From Bifidobacterium pullorum subsp. gallinarum (GTDB lineage: Bacteria > Actinomycetota > Actinomycetes > Actinomycetales > Bifidobacteriaceae): a DNA stretch of 64,000 nt. The DNA lies in contig NZ_JGYX01000007.1 of assembly GCF_000741215.1 (NCBI RefSeq), forward strand, positions 1-64,000, written 5' to 3'. Positions 43,015 through 51,011 of this stretch are shown here, in pieces. Position numbers and translations under genes: made by a program. Each line of letters begins with the position of its first letter. Within the stretch, counting starts at the first letter, position 1. The notes under the pieces are model-generated. The model did not search any database. It worked only from the letters and a program-made list of their open reading frames with translations, and was not told where the DNA came from.

Positions 43015-43146
43015 TTCAGTTGGGGAAAACCGCGTTCAGTTGGGAACTTAGCCGGGCATTTTCCGCATCAGTGGCGTGATTTCAAGCGGTTTGTTCCGTT
43101 GGCGTGCCCGAAAGTTCCCAACTGAGTGCAAAAATCCCCAACCGAA
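43015..43146. repeat. 132-bp inverted-repeat element in the gap after the ATPase gene
   Basis: The arms 43015-43049 and 43112-43146 are inverted copies of about 35 bp; each arm itself contains two TTCAGTTGGG-type units 20 bases apart (one arm has TTCGGTTGGG). The strongest pairing is CAGTTGGGAACTT with AAGTTCCCAACTG. It has the form of a small non-coding hairpin element (MITE-like) or a double terminator. The gap 42927-43257 holds no gene. Confidence 0.65.
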
Positions 43147-43257
43147 TGGTACTCGACGGCTGTGCGTATGCTACTGCTCGCAGTGCACCGCGGAATCGCG
43201 TGCGCTAATGGGCCGTTCGAGAGGGATTGCGGGAATCGGTTCTTCGTAAGGACGAAT

Positions 43258-43716
43258 CTACTGGTGGAGACGCATGTACAGCAGCGGGTAGGGGCCACCC
43301 TCTTCATCCTGCTCGGTGCGTCGGTATGTGACGAATCCCATGTGTTGGTAGAACTCGATCGCCTGCGGGTTCTGCTCATTCACAGTGAGTTCGCTGACGT
43401 TGTGATGGGCGATGCCGTGTTCGAGCAGCTGCTTGCCGACGCCGTGTTCACGATGATCGGGATTGACGAACAGCATTTCGAGCCGTCCGTCGGCGACTCC
43501 CATGAACGCAAGGGGCGTCTGGTCCGAGCTGTCGCCGTCGGGGCGCATGACGATCAATTCCGGTACTTCGGCGATGGCTTGCGGCACGTATTGCTTGATG
43601 CGGTTGATCTCATCATCGGTCAGAAACGTATGCGTCGCGCGAACCGACCGCTCCCACACCGCGACCAAGGCGCTGACGAGAGCGGTGTCGCGATGTTCCG
43701 TATCCTGCAGAATCAT
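43258..43716 (-). CDS. GNAT-family N-acetyltransferase
   Basis: 152 residues: FMGVADGRLEMLFVNPDHREHGVGKQLLEHGIAHHNVSELTVNEQNPQAIEFYQHMGFVTYRRTE contains the acetyl-CoA binding motif A (R/Q-x-x-G-x-G/A as REHGVGKQL) and the conserved C-terminal N-x-x-A-x-x-FY-x-x-x-GF. The start at 43716 has AAAGG five bases upstream; the longest frame is non-coding upstream. It resembles the PhnO/YjaB-like small-molecule acetyltransferases; substrate unknown. Confidence 0.9.
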   Translation of the reverse strand: MILQDTEHRDTALVSALVAVWERSVRATHTFLTDDEINRIKQYVPQAIAEVPELIVMRPDGDSSDQTPLAFMGVADGRLEMLFVNPDHREHGVGKQLLEHGIAHHNVSELTVNEQNPQAIEFYQHMGFVTYRRTEQDEEGGPYPLLYMRLHQ

Positions 43717-44093
43717 GGTGACCTTTCTATGTTCGCGTGATGACCTGTTGCCACCATAGCGTGGCCGACGATGGGTTTTTCTTGCGGAAAGGGAGTTTTT
43801 GAGAGCAACGCTGGATGTCAGCACGCTGCGCCGCACGGTCGGTTTTCCGTGTTCTGGGGTAGGCTGGTGTTTCGAGGAGGTGTTCCGATGGCGGCGGGAG
43901 CGATGTTCGCAATGATGACGGTCAGCGCCGTGCGCTCGCGTGCCCGGATGCCGTTTTCCGTCGTGTCCGTCCACCATGCGCCTTTGTCGTGGGCGTGGCG
44001 GCCGAACGGTCGAATACGATAGCTGGGATCGTCGTCGCATCGTGCCGAAGCGGGCTGGTTGCTCGTTTCCGTTCTTGAAAAACTCTTTTCCGC
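43717..44093. other. Gap before tRNA-Ile with one possible small ORF
   Basis: Apart from the short ORF at 43888-44022 nothing was recognised. The end (44060-44093) is the region where the tRNA promoter should lie, with TTGCTCG and CTTGAAAAACT as loose -35/-10 candidates. Confidence 0.4.
43888..44022 (+). CDS. Possible 44-residue protein with a strong ribosome site
   Basis: The ATG is preceded by a perfect GAGGAGG seven bases upstream, and a TAGGCT box lies 22 bases before that. The product (MAAGAMFAMMTVSAVRSRARM..., ending PNGRIR) has a short hydrophobic start and a basic middle and resembles nothing known to me. Signals are better than expected by chance, but the amino-acid sequence is not convincing. 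Confidence 0.35.
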   Translation: MAAGAMFAMMTVSAVRSRARMPFSVVSVHHAPLSWAWRPNGRIR

Positions 44094-44167
44094 GCCCCTG
44101 TAGCTCAGTGGGTTAGAGCGGCGATCTTATAAGTCGTTGGTCACGGGTTCAAGTCCCGTCGGGGGTA
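44094..44167 (+). tRNA. tRNA-Ile (anticodon UAU)
   Basis: A full cloverleaf can be folded: acceptor 44094-44100 with 44160-44166, D-stem GCTC/GAGC, anticodon stem with loop CTTATAA so positions 34-36 are TAT, T-stem ACGGG/CCCGT with TTCAAGT, discriminator A. The anticodon UAU reads the rare AUA codon. Most bacteria use a CAU anticodon changed to lysidine by TilS for this; the UAU form is unusual. The CCA end is not encoded. The next gene starts only 40 bases later without a visible terminator. Confidence 0.88.
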
Positions 44168-44206
44168 CTTGTATGTTGTTCGATTGCATGGTTGAAGGAG
44201 GATCCG

Positions 44207-45307
44207 ATGGTGGATGATTCGTCGGCGCCGATTATGTTGTTGGATTTTGATGGGGTGCTTAACGCGTTCCCGGATGCGATCGGCGTCAGGTACGAGGACG
44301 TGGGCGTGGCGCCCGTGGTCGAGTGCCGGGGGCGTATGACCGACGATTTCGGTCCGGAGCGGGCGTTCCGTTTGGATGGTGTGGAGACCGTGCGGCTGGG
44401 CCGCAGGGGCGGCACGTGGCATCTGCATTGGTCTCGCGAGCTGGCTGCGAACCTGTACGGGCTGGCCGAGTCCGGTGCCGTCGACCTGCGCTGGCTGAGC
44501 ACGTGGCAGCCGTATGTGCATATCCTGGACGGTCTGCTGGGCTGGGATCCCGACGTGGTGCATAACACGCACTGGTACGATCCGCTCACCGGCAGGGGCC
44601 GTATGGGTGGCAAGCTGCACGCGGTCGTGGACGAGGTGATCCGCCAATTGCGCGTCGCGGACGCGGATGGAAGTCCACGTCCGATCGTGTGGGTCGACGA
44701 CGAGGAGGCGTCGGTCGCGAACGCGCTGATGCTGCACGGGCATGAGGGCGCGGGCCCCATGCTGCTGGTCAACCCGCTCGCGTTCCGTGGGATCAGCCGC
44801 CGCCAGTGGGCGTGCATCCGCCGGTTCGTCGCGGACCCGCCCGAGGGGCCGGTGGTCGTGTACAGCGACACCATGCACGAGGATGGCGTGACCGCCGACC
44901 GGCTGCATGACATCGACCGCCTGCCCGACATGACCGGGCACCGGGGGATTATGAGACCGAGGAACGGGTTGTCGCTGCCGTACCCGCGGTTCGTGATCCT
45001 GCATAACAGCGGCCGCTGCCGGCTGTGCGGACGCGTGCTGGTCTCGCGGTTCCGGCATGAGATGGACGGATGTGCCTGCGGCGCGGCCGTGGACGGCGGC
45101 CTGGACTACCAGCGTCTCACCGGTCTGGTCGAGAGCACCTTGGTGGCCGTCGAGGTCGCGGATCCCGACCAGGAGCGGCGCGCCGCGCAGGTCCAGCGAA
45201 GCATCACCGCCGCCTACCGGCGTGGAGAACCGCCGTCGGACGAGGCGCTGTGTGCTGCGATCACGTACATTACCGGCACCGGCGACCGGGGCGCAACCGT
45301 GACCTGA
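44207..45307 (+). CDS. HAD-like hydrolase domain fused to phage-type zinc-ribbon domain
   Basis: 366 residues. The N-terminus is a HAD-fold phosphatase-like domain: LLDFDGVLN with both aspartates, then a strand before LRWLSTWQPYV (motif II-like) and PIVWVDDEE (motif IV). The C-terminus (about 264-305) reads HNSGRCRLCG...RHEMDGCACGAAVDGGLDYQRL, the four-cysteine module found alone or in small phage proteins. A helical tail ends the protein. Start at 44207 has AAGGAGG upstream; the first ATG lies inside that site. Together these suggest a nucleic-acid or nucleotide-directed phosphatase of phage or defence origin. Function not established. Confidence 0.72.
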   Translation: MVDDSSAPIMLLDFDGVLNAFPDAIGVRYEDVGVAPVVECRGRMTDDFGPERAFRLDGVETVRLGRRGGTWHLHWSRELAANLYGLAESGAVDLRWLSTWQPYVHILDGLLGWDPDVVHNTHWYDPLTGRGRMGGKLHAVVDEVIRQLRVADADGSPRPIVWVDDEEASVANALMLHGHEGAGPMLLVNPLAFRGISRRQWACIRRFVADPPEGPVVVYSDTMHEDGVTADRLHDIDRLPDMTGHRGIMRPRNGLSLPYPRFVILHNSGRCRLCGRVLVSRFRHEMDGCACGAAVDGGLDYQRLTGLVESTLVAVEVADPDQERRAAQVQRSITAAYRRGEPPSDEALCAAITYITGTGDRGATVT

Positions 45308-45443
45308 CGATGGCGGGCTCGTGCGTACGCGGTGTCGGCTCATGTGCATCCATGCGGTCGTCGTGTCCGCCTGTCCTCCCCGATCCGGCGTGTTTCGGCG
45401 CACGATGATTGTGGATGCCAAAACCGCGGAAAGGGGACGAATC

Positions 45444-45896
45444 ATGTTCTACAAGCATCACTTCACCGTGGTGATCGATCACGACACCGCACAGGATTTC
45501 AGGAACAAGTGCGCCGAATTCAAGGTGAGGACAGGACACGCGCTTCGCTGCCTGCTCCAGCCGCCAAGCATCGACGAACTCTACAAGGGCGACCGGCTTG
45601 ATTTCGACGGCATCCCTAGGCTGCCCGGGGAAAGGCTCATAGGCGGAGAGAACCCCGACAGGCTGACCGTGAACCTGACCCCGGCGATGTACGACGTGTT
45701 CACCCGATACGCGATCGCACGGGAATATTCGCGGTCCGAACTGGCCCGGATGCGGGTCTTCGAAGCGACACGCACCCAATACTTCGAGGAACTTATCGGA
45801 CCAACGACATGGACGCTGGAAATCAAATGCCGCACGATGCTCGAGCAAATCGGCGCGCCCGCCCACAAGGAAACGTGTACACGGTGCGACCGATAA
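45444..45896 (+). CDS. Hypothetical protein, island-specific
   Basis: 150 residues (MFYKHHFTVVIDHDTAQDF...). No domain recognised. It is predicted to be alpha/beta with a hydrophobic start (YKHHFTVVI), a helix near 10-30, and a helical second half (MYDVFTRYAIAREYSRSELARMRVFEATRTQYFEEL) that may carry a ribbon-helix-helix-like or coiled segment; it ends in CTRC. AAAGGGG lies seven bases before the ATG. It sits between the HAD fusion gene and the mobilisation region, so it may belong to the mobile element. Confidence 0.7.
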   Translation: MFYKHHFTVVIDHDTAQDFRNKCAEFKVRTGHALRCLLQPPSIDELYKGDRLDFDGIPRLPGERLIGGENPDRLTVNLTPAMYDVFTRYAIAREYSRSELARMRVFEATRTQYFEELIGPTTWTLEIKCRTMLEQIGAPAHKETCTRCDR

Positions 45897-46004
45897 CACG
45901 GAGCCGCACCGGTTGCTCCATGCGGTCGCGAACGCGCTCCGCCACAAGTTCCGCAACAGGTATCTGAACGGGACGGCAAGCGGTGGATGACACCCGACTG
46001 CAAT

Positions 46005-46115
46005 GGGTTCGCGAACCCTATCGTGAACCCGTTCACGAACCGTTCTCCTGTGGGAGCAAGCTATACGGTTTGTGCGTACAAACCATGCTTGCCGCCCTCC
46101 GGCCCAGGCCGGAGG
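46005..46115. other. Array of four inverted repeats, candidate transfer origin (oriT)
   Basis: Four hairpins follow each other: 14-bp palindrome 46005-46018; TCGTGAAC/GTTCACGA at 46021-46028 and 46031-46038; a nested one at 46056-46092 (outer 6 bp, inner 7 bp, loop GCGT); and 9 bp at 46096-46104 with 46107-46115. They lie 60-170 bases before the mobC-like gene. Inverted repeats next to a nic site in front of mob genes are the usual form of oriT. A replication origin remnant or transcription terminators are alternatives. Confidence 0.55.
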
Positions 46116-46174
46116 AAAACACCCGAGTGCCACAGGCCGGACCCGCACGGCCGTCATGAAAGATGGAGACAGCA

Positions 46175-46615
46175 ATGGCGAGGAAACAATTCCACATCAA
46201 CGGCGAGCTGCGAAGCGAACGCATCTACATCCGCGTCAGCGGGAAGGAGAAGGAGACGATCGCGTCCGTCGCCAAGGTACGGAACGCAACGATCTCCCGC
46301 ACGTTCCTCGACCTGTTCCGCGATGAGTACCTGCGCATCGAACGGGAACAAATGGAACGGGAATCGCCGACGGTCCAGGAACTCAAACGCATCCGCAGCG
46401 AGATCTGGCACATCGGCCACAACATCAACCAGATCGCAAGACTGACCAACACGGAACTCGGCACCACCCACAAGGACGTGACAGCCATTAACGACGGCCT
46501 GGAACGCTGCGAACAGCTCCTTTCTGGACTGGATGATCTCGTGGCGAAGGAACATAATTTGCGGCGGGACAGATCCGTTAGAACGCATGATGTCATCTCC
46601 GATCAAAAGAAATAA
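46175..46615 (+). CDS. mobC: MobC-like mobilisation accessory protein
   Basis: 146 residues. The N-terminus (RSERIYIRVSGKEKETIASVAKVRNATISRTFLDLFRDEYL) resembles a ribbon-helix-helix fold, and the C-terminal IWHIGHNINQIARLTN is the typical MobC / relaxosome-protein signature. MobC helps the relaxase open DNA at oriT. The start at 46175 has GGAG six bases upstream, preferred to the ATG four codons earlier. No relaxase gene follows, as one would expect; the next gene is unrelated. The element is therefore truncated or depends on another relaxase. Confidence 0.8.
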   Translation: MARKQFHINGELRSERIYIRVSGKEKETIASVAKVRNATISRTFLDLFRDEYLRIEREQMERESPTVQELKRIRSEIWHIGHNINQIARLTNTELGTTHKDVTAINDGLERCEQLLSGLDDLVAKEHNLRRDRSVRTHDVISDQKK

Positions 46616-46827
46616 AACGATAATGAATATGCGAGAATCCACACGATTAGGAACGGCGTTGGAATCTTCTCCGGATATGGAAAATAGTAAAGTCGTTCAT
46701 GAATACCATTAGGCGTCGTACCAAGATGACGATAGCTGGCTGTTTGCACCTGCTCATTTCTCATGATATTTGCGGGAAGTTTCGGAATAGCTGGCCGTGA
46801 AGCGGTGTTGTCAATTGCAGGAATCGA

Positions 46828-46881
46828 ATGAAATCTTTTCAGCTGCACGTACCTACGACGGAAATGAGACGGTCGCTTTGA
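46828..46881 (+). CDS. Short leader peptide coupled to the DUF4238 gene
   Basis: A 17-codon frame (MKSFQLHVPTTEMRRSL) with AGGA upstream ends with TGA overlapping the proposed TTG start of the next gene (TTGA). This is the layout of translational coupling or a small attenuator leader. The peptide itself has no known function. Confidence 0.35.
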   Translation: MKSFQLHVPTTEMRRSL

Positions 46882-47813
46882 CAAAAAAGAACAATCATTA
46901 CATCCCGAAGTTCCTGCTTAAGCAATGGAGCGAGGACGGTAAGAGCATTTACATGTACGACACAATCGCTCCTAATGCCGACAAACCGCTGTGGTGCAAA
47001 AGCTCTTTACGAAGCACAGCGTCGGAGAAAGGTATGTACGTACGCCAAGGACCAGACGACGAGCTGGACGATTCCTTGGAACGCAAACTTGATAAAGAGG
47101 TAGAGAATCCGGCCGCATCTGTGGTCGAGAGGATGAACAATCGTATGCGTCAACCATCTGCGGAAGAGGAACGGATTCTGAAGAACCTTGTAGTGGCGCA
47201 GCGAGTGCGTACTCCAGGTGCACGGAGACGCGCATTCGTCGCAGCACAAGATTGTTTGATAAACGGTATACCGGAACTGACAAATAGATTTATAGACATT
47301 GTTGAGCAGACAGGAACGGTGCCGGAACCGAGCGGCGAGGCTCCCAATGTTCCAGGTTTGACAATCGAACCTGTCCCTGAAGGAATCAGGTGCGGAATCA
47401 CTTTGGGATCAGAGCTATTCCAATACAGCGTTGAAAGAGGGCTTACCAGTGAGTTTCGGGAAGTGTTCGATTCCTCTCACTGGCGGCTGGGTATTCTTCC
47501 CGAAGACGCCGCAGACCTTCCGCTGGGAGATGAGCCTGTCATAACATCCATATCGTTCGACCGGGAAGGGAACGCGGAACGCGGCTCTTTCCTCGCCATG
47601 CCATTGGGCCCTAGACGGCTGTTTTATACGTTCATCGGTTTTACCAAGAAGGAGATGAGGAAAACCGCGACGTCGCCTGCATTCTATGCCGGAGTCAGGC
47701 AAATGATCGTCAAACAGGCGATACGCAGGATATACAGTCGCACTGAGGATCCCGATATACCTGAAAGTCGCCCAAGAAAGATCGATCGGCAATCTTTTGG
47801 AGAAAAAGTGTAA
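46878..47813 (+). CDS. DUF4238 domain protein
   Basis: 311 residues if the TTG at 46878 is the start; a GTG at 46797 would give 338 residues without a good ribosome site. The N-terminal KKNNHYIPKFLLKQWSEDGKSIYMYD is the DUF4238 hallmark, and the middle segment (NRMRQPSAEEERILKNLVVAQRVRTPGARR) and later SHWRLGILPEDAADLPLGDEPVI fit the family. DUF4238 proteins are cytosolic, of unknown function and often next to restriction systems. The gene is clearly more AT-rich than its neighbours, which suggests transfer. It converges on hsdR with a 63-base gap and is a plausible extra defence gene. Confidence 0.75.
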   Translation: MTKKNNHYIPKFLLKQWSEDGKSIYMYDTIAPNADKPLWCKSSLRSTASEKGMYVRQGPDDELDDSLERKLDKEVENPAASVVERMNNRMRQPSAEEERILKNLVVAQRVRTPGARRRAFVAAQDCLINGIPELTNRFIDIVEQTGTVPEPSGEAPNVPGLTIEPVPEGIRCGITLGSELFQYSVERGLTSEFREVFDSSHWRLGILPEDAADLPLGDEPVITSISFDREGNAERGSFLAMPLGPRRLFYTFIGFTKKEMRKTATSPAFYAGVRQMIVKQAIRRIYSRTEDPDIPESRPRKIDRQSFGEKV

Positions 47814-47876
47814 AGGCGACGAACGCCGGTACTTTACGAATCCTCTGGGCTGTCCGCTAGTCTGTTTCTGTTGTCC

Positions 47877-50800
47877 CTATTTACTGCCGTTCTCTTCGTC
47901 GAGCGGGTAGCTGCGCACCAGCGTCTTGTATTTGTCGTAGAACGCTTGGAGCTTGTGGATGATGCGGTGTCGTTGTTCGAGGTAGGCGTTGCCTTTTGTG
48001 AAGCGTGACATGCGCGGCATGCATTCGCCGATGAGGGCACCCGTTTCGGGGACGCCGTCGCCATCGAAGGCGATGGACAGGATCCTGCGGGTCTGCTCGG
48101 GCTTGAGCCGTTCCTCGGCGATAAGCCCGTCAAGCTCCCGTTCGACCTGCCCGCCCAGATACGTGTGCCACGCGTCGTCCACGCGGCGCCGGCGTTCCTC
48201 CAGCCCGCCGTCCTCGTGGCGGGCCCCGTCCGGCGAGACGCCCATGCGCTCGACGAACTCGAGAATCAGGTCGGCCTTGTCACGCAGTTGCGGACTGGAC
48301 GCGACCGCTCGGCGTATCCGGTCGTACGCGGTCCTGTCCTCACCGTTGCCGCCATGCGCCTTGGCCACGAGCTCGAGGATGTAGTCCACGCCGACCTCGA
48401 CCTGACGGATCAGCTCGATCTCGAACACCAGATCGTCCACGATGTCGCTCTTCTCGGCCTTCGCCCGGCTTTTGAGCTTGTCACCGATGTCGAGGTAGAC
48501 GCCCTGCAAATCCTGCAGCAGACGGTCGGACAGCGGGTCGTCGGCGGGGAACTCGTCGAACACGCCGAGCACGTTGCGCAGTTTCAGGAGCGCGCCGAAC
48601 GCGCCCACGAACCCTTTCTCCGCGGCTTCGCCGACCACGCTGACCGCGCCATCCCGGACGTACTTGCGGGTGATCTCGTCGACGAGCTCCAAATACTGGC
48701 CGAGGTACTCCCGGTAGGGTTTGAGCACGACGATGCCTGCCGCATCCCGGTCTCCGAACAGTTCGAGCGCCTCGTCGACCTGCTTGGACAGATCCCGGAA
48801 GCACACGACGTTGCCGAACGTCTTGACCGAATCCAGGATCCGGTTCGTCCGGCTGAACGCCTGGATCAGCCCGTGCATGCGCAGGTTCTTGTCCACCCAC
48901 AGCGTGTTCAGCGTCTTCGAATCGAAGCCCGTAAGAAACATATCCACCACGATCAGCAGATCGATCTCACGGTTCTTCAACCGTTGGGACACGTCCTTGT
49001 AGTAGTTCTGGAACCTGGCCCCGTCCGTCGAGTACGAGGTGCCGAACATCCGGTTGTAGTCCCCGATCGCCTGTTCCAGCGCCTCGCGGTCGCTCGCGGG
49101 CAGACCGGCCGCGTCCATGGACTCGTCGGCGATGATGCCCGTGGCCAGGTCGTCGCCGTTGGGCGCGTACGAGTAGATCATCGCGATCCGCAGCCGGTGC
49201 CTGAGCGTGCCGGCCCGCTCCATCTCGTCCTCCTGCTCGGTCAACGCCCGGTAATACCTGCGGGCGGCGGGAATCCCATCGGTCGCAAGGATCGACGTGA
49301 ACCCGGTCCCATCCGCCCTGCGCATCGTGGCCTGGCCGAAATGACGGAGGATGTACGCTGCGTTCATCGCGATGCGCGCCTCCGAGACGATCGCGCCCTC
49401 CCGGTCGATGGCCTCCACGAGTTCGCCCTGGGCGTCCGAATCCGCGGACTGGCGCATGGTCTGCAGATAGGACACGCGGAACGGCAGCACGTTCCCGTCC
49501 GCGATCGCGTCCACGATCGTGTACGAATGCAGACGGTCTCCGAACGCCTGCTCCGTGGTTCGCAGCGTCGGATCCCCGCTCATGTTCGCGTTTTTGGCGA
49601 AGATCGGCGTGCCCGTGAACCCGAACAGGTGGTAGTTCCGGAACTTCCGGATGATCTCCCGGTGCATCCTGCCGAACTGGCTGCGATGGCACTCGTCGAA
49701 GATGAACACCACATGCCGGTCGTAGATCGGATGCGTCTGGTTGCGCGAAATCAGTACGGACAACTTTTGAATCGTGGTCACGCAGATGCGTTTCGTGTCG
49801 TCACGCAGGTTCTCGTCCAGCGCACGCGTGTCCTCGGACCCGTTGACCGCGTCCTTCTGGAACCGGTTGTACTCCTTCATGGTCTGGTAGTCCAGATCCT
49901 TGCGGTCCACGACGAACAGGACCTTGTCCACGCCCTCCATGCGGGACGCCAGCTGCGCGCACTTGAACGAGGTCAGTGTCTTGCCCGACCCGGTCGTATG
50001 CCATATGTACCCGCCCGCGTCCGTCGTGCCCAGACGTTTCCGGTCATACTCGGAGATCAGGATCCTGTTCAGGATCCGTTCCGTCGCGCAGATCTGGTAC
50101 GGGCGCATCACCAGCAGTTTGGGTTCGTCCTCCGCGGTCAGCACGCAGTAATGCGTCAGCACCATCAACAACGTGCCCCGCGACAGGAACGTGCGCGCGA
50201 ACCCCTCCAGATCGGCGATGCGCCGGTTGTTCGCGTCCGTCCACCAGCTCGTGAACTCGAACGAGGCGACGCCACGCCGCCCCCGCTTGGGATGCGTATG
50301 CTCCCAACGCACCGTGTTCCCGTAATACTTCGTGCTCGTGCCGTTCGAGATCACGAACACCTGCACGAACTCGAACAGACCCGACCCGCTCCAGAAACTC
50401 TCCCGCTGATACCGCTCGATCTGGTTGAACGCCTCCCGCAGCCGAACCCCGCGCCGCTTCAACTCGATATGTGCCAACGGCAGACCGTTCACCAGAATCG
50501 TCACGTCATACCGGTTCAGGTGCGCGCCGTCACCCGCCTCGTACTGGTTCATCACCTGCAACCGGTTCCGATGGATATGCTCGCGATCCAACAAGTAGAC
50601 GTTCTTGACCGAACCATCATCCCGCTCGAACGCGATCACCGGATCGTTCTGGATGCGCCGCGTCTTGTCGATTACCGTCAACGCCGGATTCGTGACATAC
50701 CCCGAACAGAAACGCGCCCACTCCGCATCGGTGAACACGATACCGTTCAATTCCTCGACCCTGGCGCGCAGATTCGCCACCAATCCGGCCTCCGAATCAA

Positions 50801-51008
50801 CCCGCAGCCGGTCGTACCCCTGACTCGTCAGAACACGAAGGAGCCCTTCCTCCAACGCCGCCTCGGACTGATACGCGTCCCCCGCGGCCGGAACCGCGGG
50901 AGCCTCCGAACACACCGTCGACTCCGGCCCCTGCAAAATCAGCCCATACGTCAACGCCCCAGACGATGGCCTTCTCTCAGTCTCAATAGGCTCATCCACG
51001 GTCGCCAT
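47877..51008 (-). CDS. hsdR: Type I restriction enzyme endonuclease subunit HsdR
   Basis: 1043 residues. An N-terminal nuclease domain (Asp/Glu-x-Lys type with HIELKRRG near 180) is followed by the SF2 translocase: Walker A HTTGSGKTLTSFK (near 340), DEAD-like FIFDECHRSQFG (near 452), motif III FGFTGTP, and later VDMFLTGFDSKTLNTLWVDKNL and QAFSRTNRI. It then has the HsdR helical C-terminus. With HsdM and HsdS it cuts unmethylated DNA far from the recognition site. It is third in the operon, 3 bases after hsdS. The N-terminus carries about 35 residues of low-complexity lead. Confidence 0.96.
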   Translation of the reverse strand: MATVDEPIETERRPSSGALTYGLILQGPESTVCSEAPAVPAAGDAYQSEAALEEGLLRVLTSQGYDRLRVDSEAGLVANLRARVEELNGIVFTDAEWARFCSGYVTNPALTVIDKTRRIQNDPVIAFERDDGSVKNVYLLDREHIHRNRLQVMNQYEAGDGAHLNRYDVTILVNGLPLAHIELKRRGVRLREAFNQIERYQRESFWSGSGLFEFVQVFVISNGTSTKYYGNTVRWEHTHPKRGRRGVASFEFTSWWTDANNRRIADLEGFARTFLSRGTLLMVLTHYCVLTAEDEPKLLVMRPYQICATERILNRILISEYDRKRLGTTDAGGYIWHTTGSGKTLTSFKCAQLASRMEGVDKVLFVVDRKDLDYQTMKEYNRFQKDAVNGSEDTRALDENLRDDTKRICVTTIQKLSVLISRNQTHPIYDRHVVFIFDECHRSQFGRMHREIIRKFRNYHLFGFTGTPIFAKNANMSGDPTLRTTEQAFGDRLHSYTIVDAIADGNVLPFRVSYLQTMRQSADSDAQGELVEAIDREGAIVSEARIAMNAAYILRHFGQATMRRADGTGFTSILATDGIPAARRYYRALTEQEDEMERAGTLRHRLRIAMIYSYAPNGDDLATGIIADESMDAAGLPASDREALEQAIGDYNRMFGTSYSTDGARFQNYYKDVSQRLKNREIDLLIVVDMFLTGFDSKTLNTLWVDKNLRMHGLIQAFSRTNRILDSVKTFGNVVCFRDLSKQVDEALELFGDRDAAGIVVLKPYREYLGQYLELVDEITRKYVRDGAVSVVGEAAEKGFVGAFGALLKLRNVLGVFDEFPADDPLSDRLLQDLQGVYLDIGDKLKSRAKAEKSDIVDDLVFEIELIRQVEVGVDYILELVAKAHGGNGEDRTAYDRIRRAVASSPQLRDKADLILEFVERMGVSPDGARHEDGGLEERRRRVDDAWHTYLGGQVERELDGLIAEERLKPEQTRRILSIAFDGDGVPETGALIGECMPRMSRFTKGNAYLEQRHRIIHKLQAFYDKYKTLVRSYPLDEENGSK

Positions 51009-51011
51009 AAT

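Noticed and set aside
44141..45445. Minus-strand frame covering tRNA-Ile and the HAD gene
   Set aside because: It runs across the tRNA and opposes a gene with clear motifs and ribosome site.
46797..46877. GTG start of the DUF4238 gene
   Set aside because: It lacks a ribosome site and the added residues do not match the family start, so the TTG at 46878 was preferred, though not proven.
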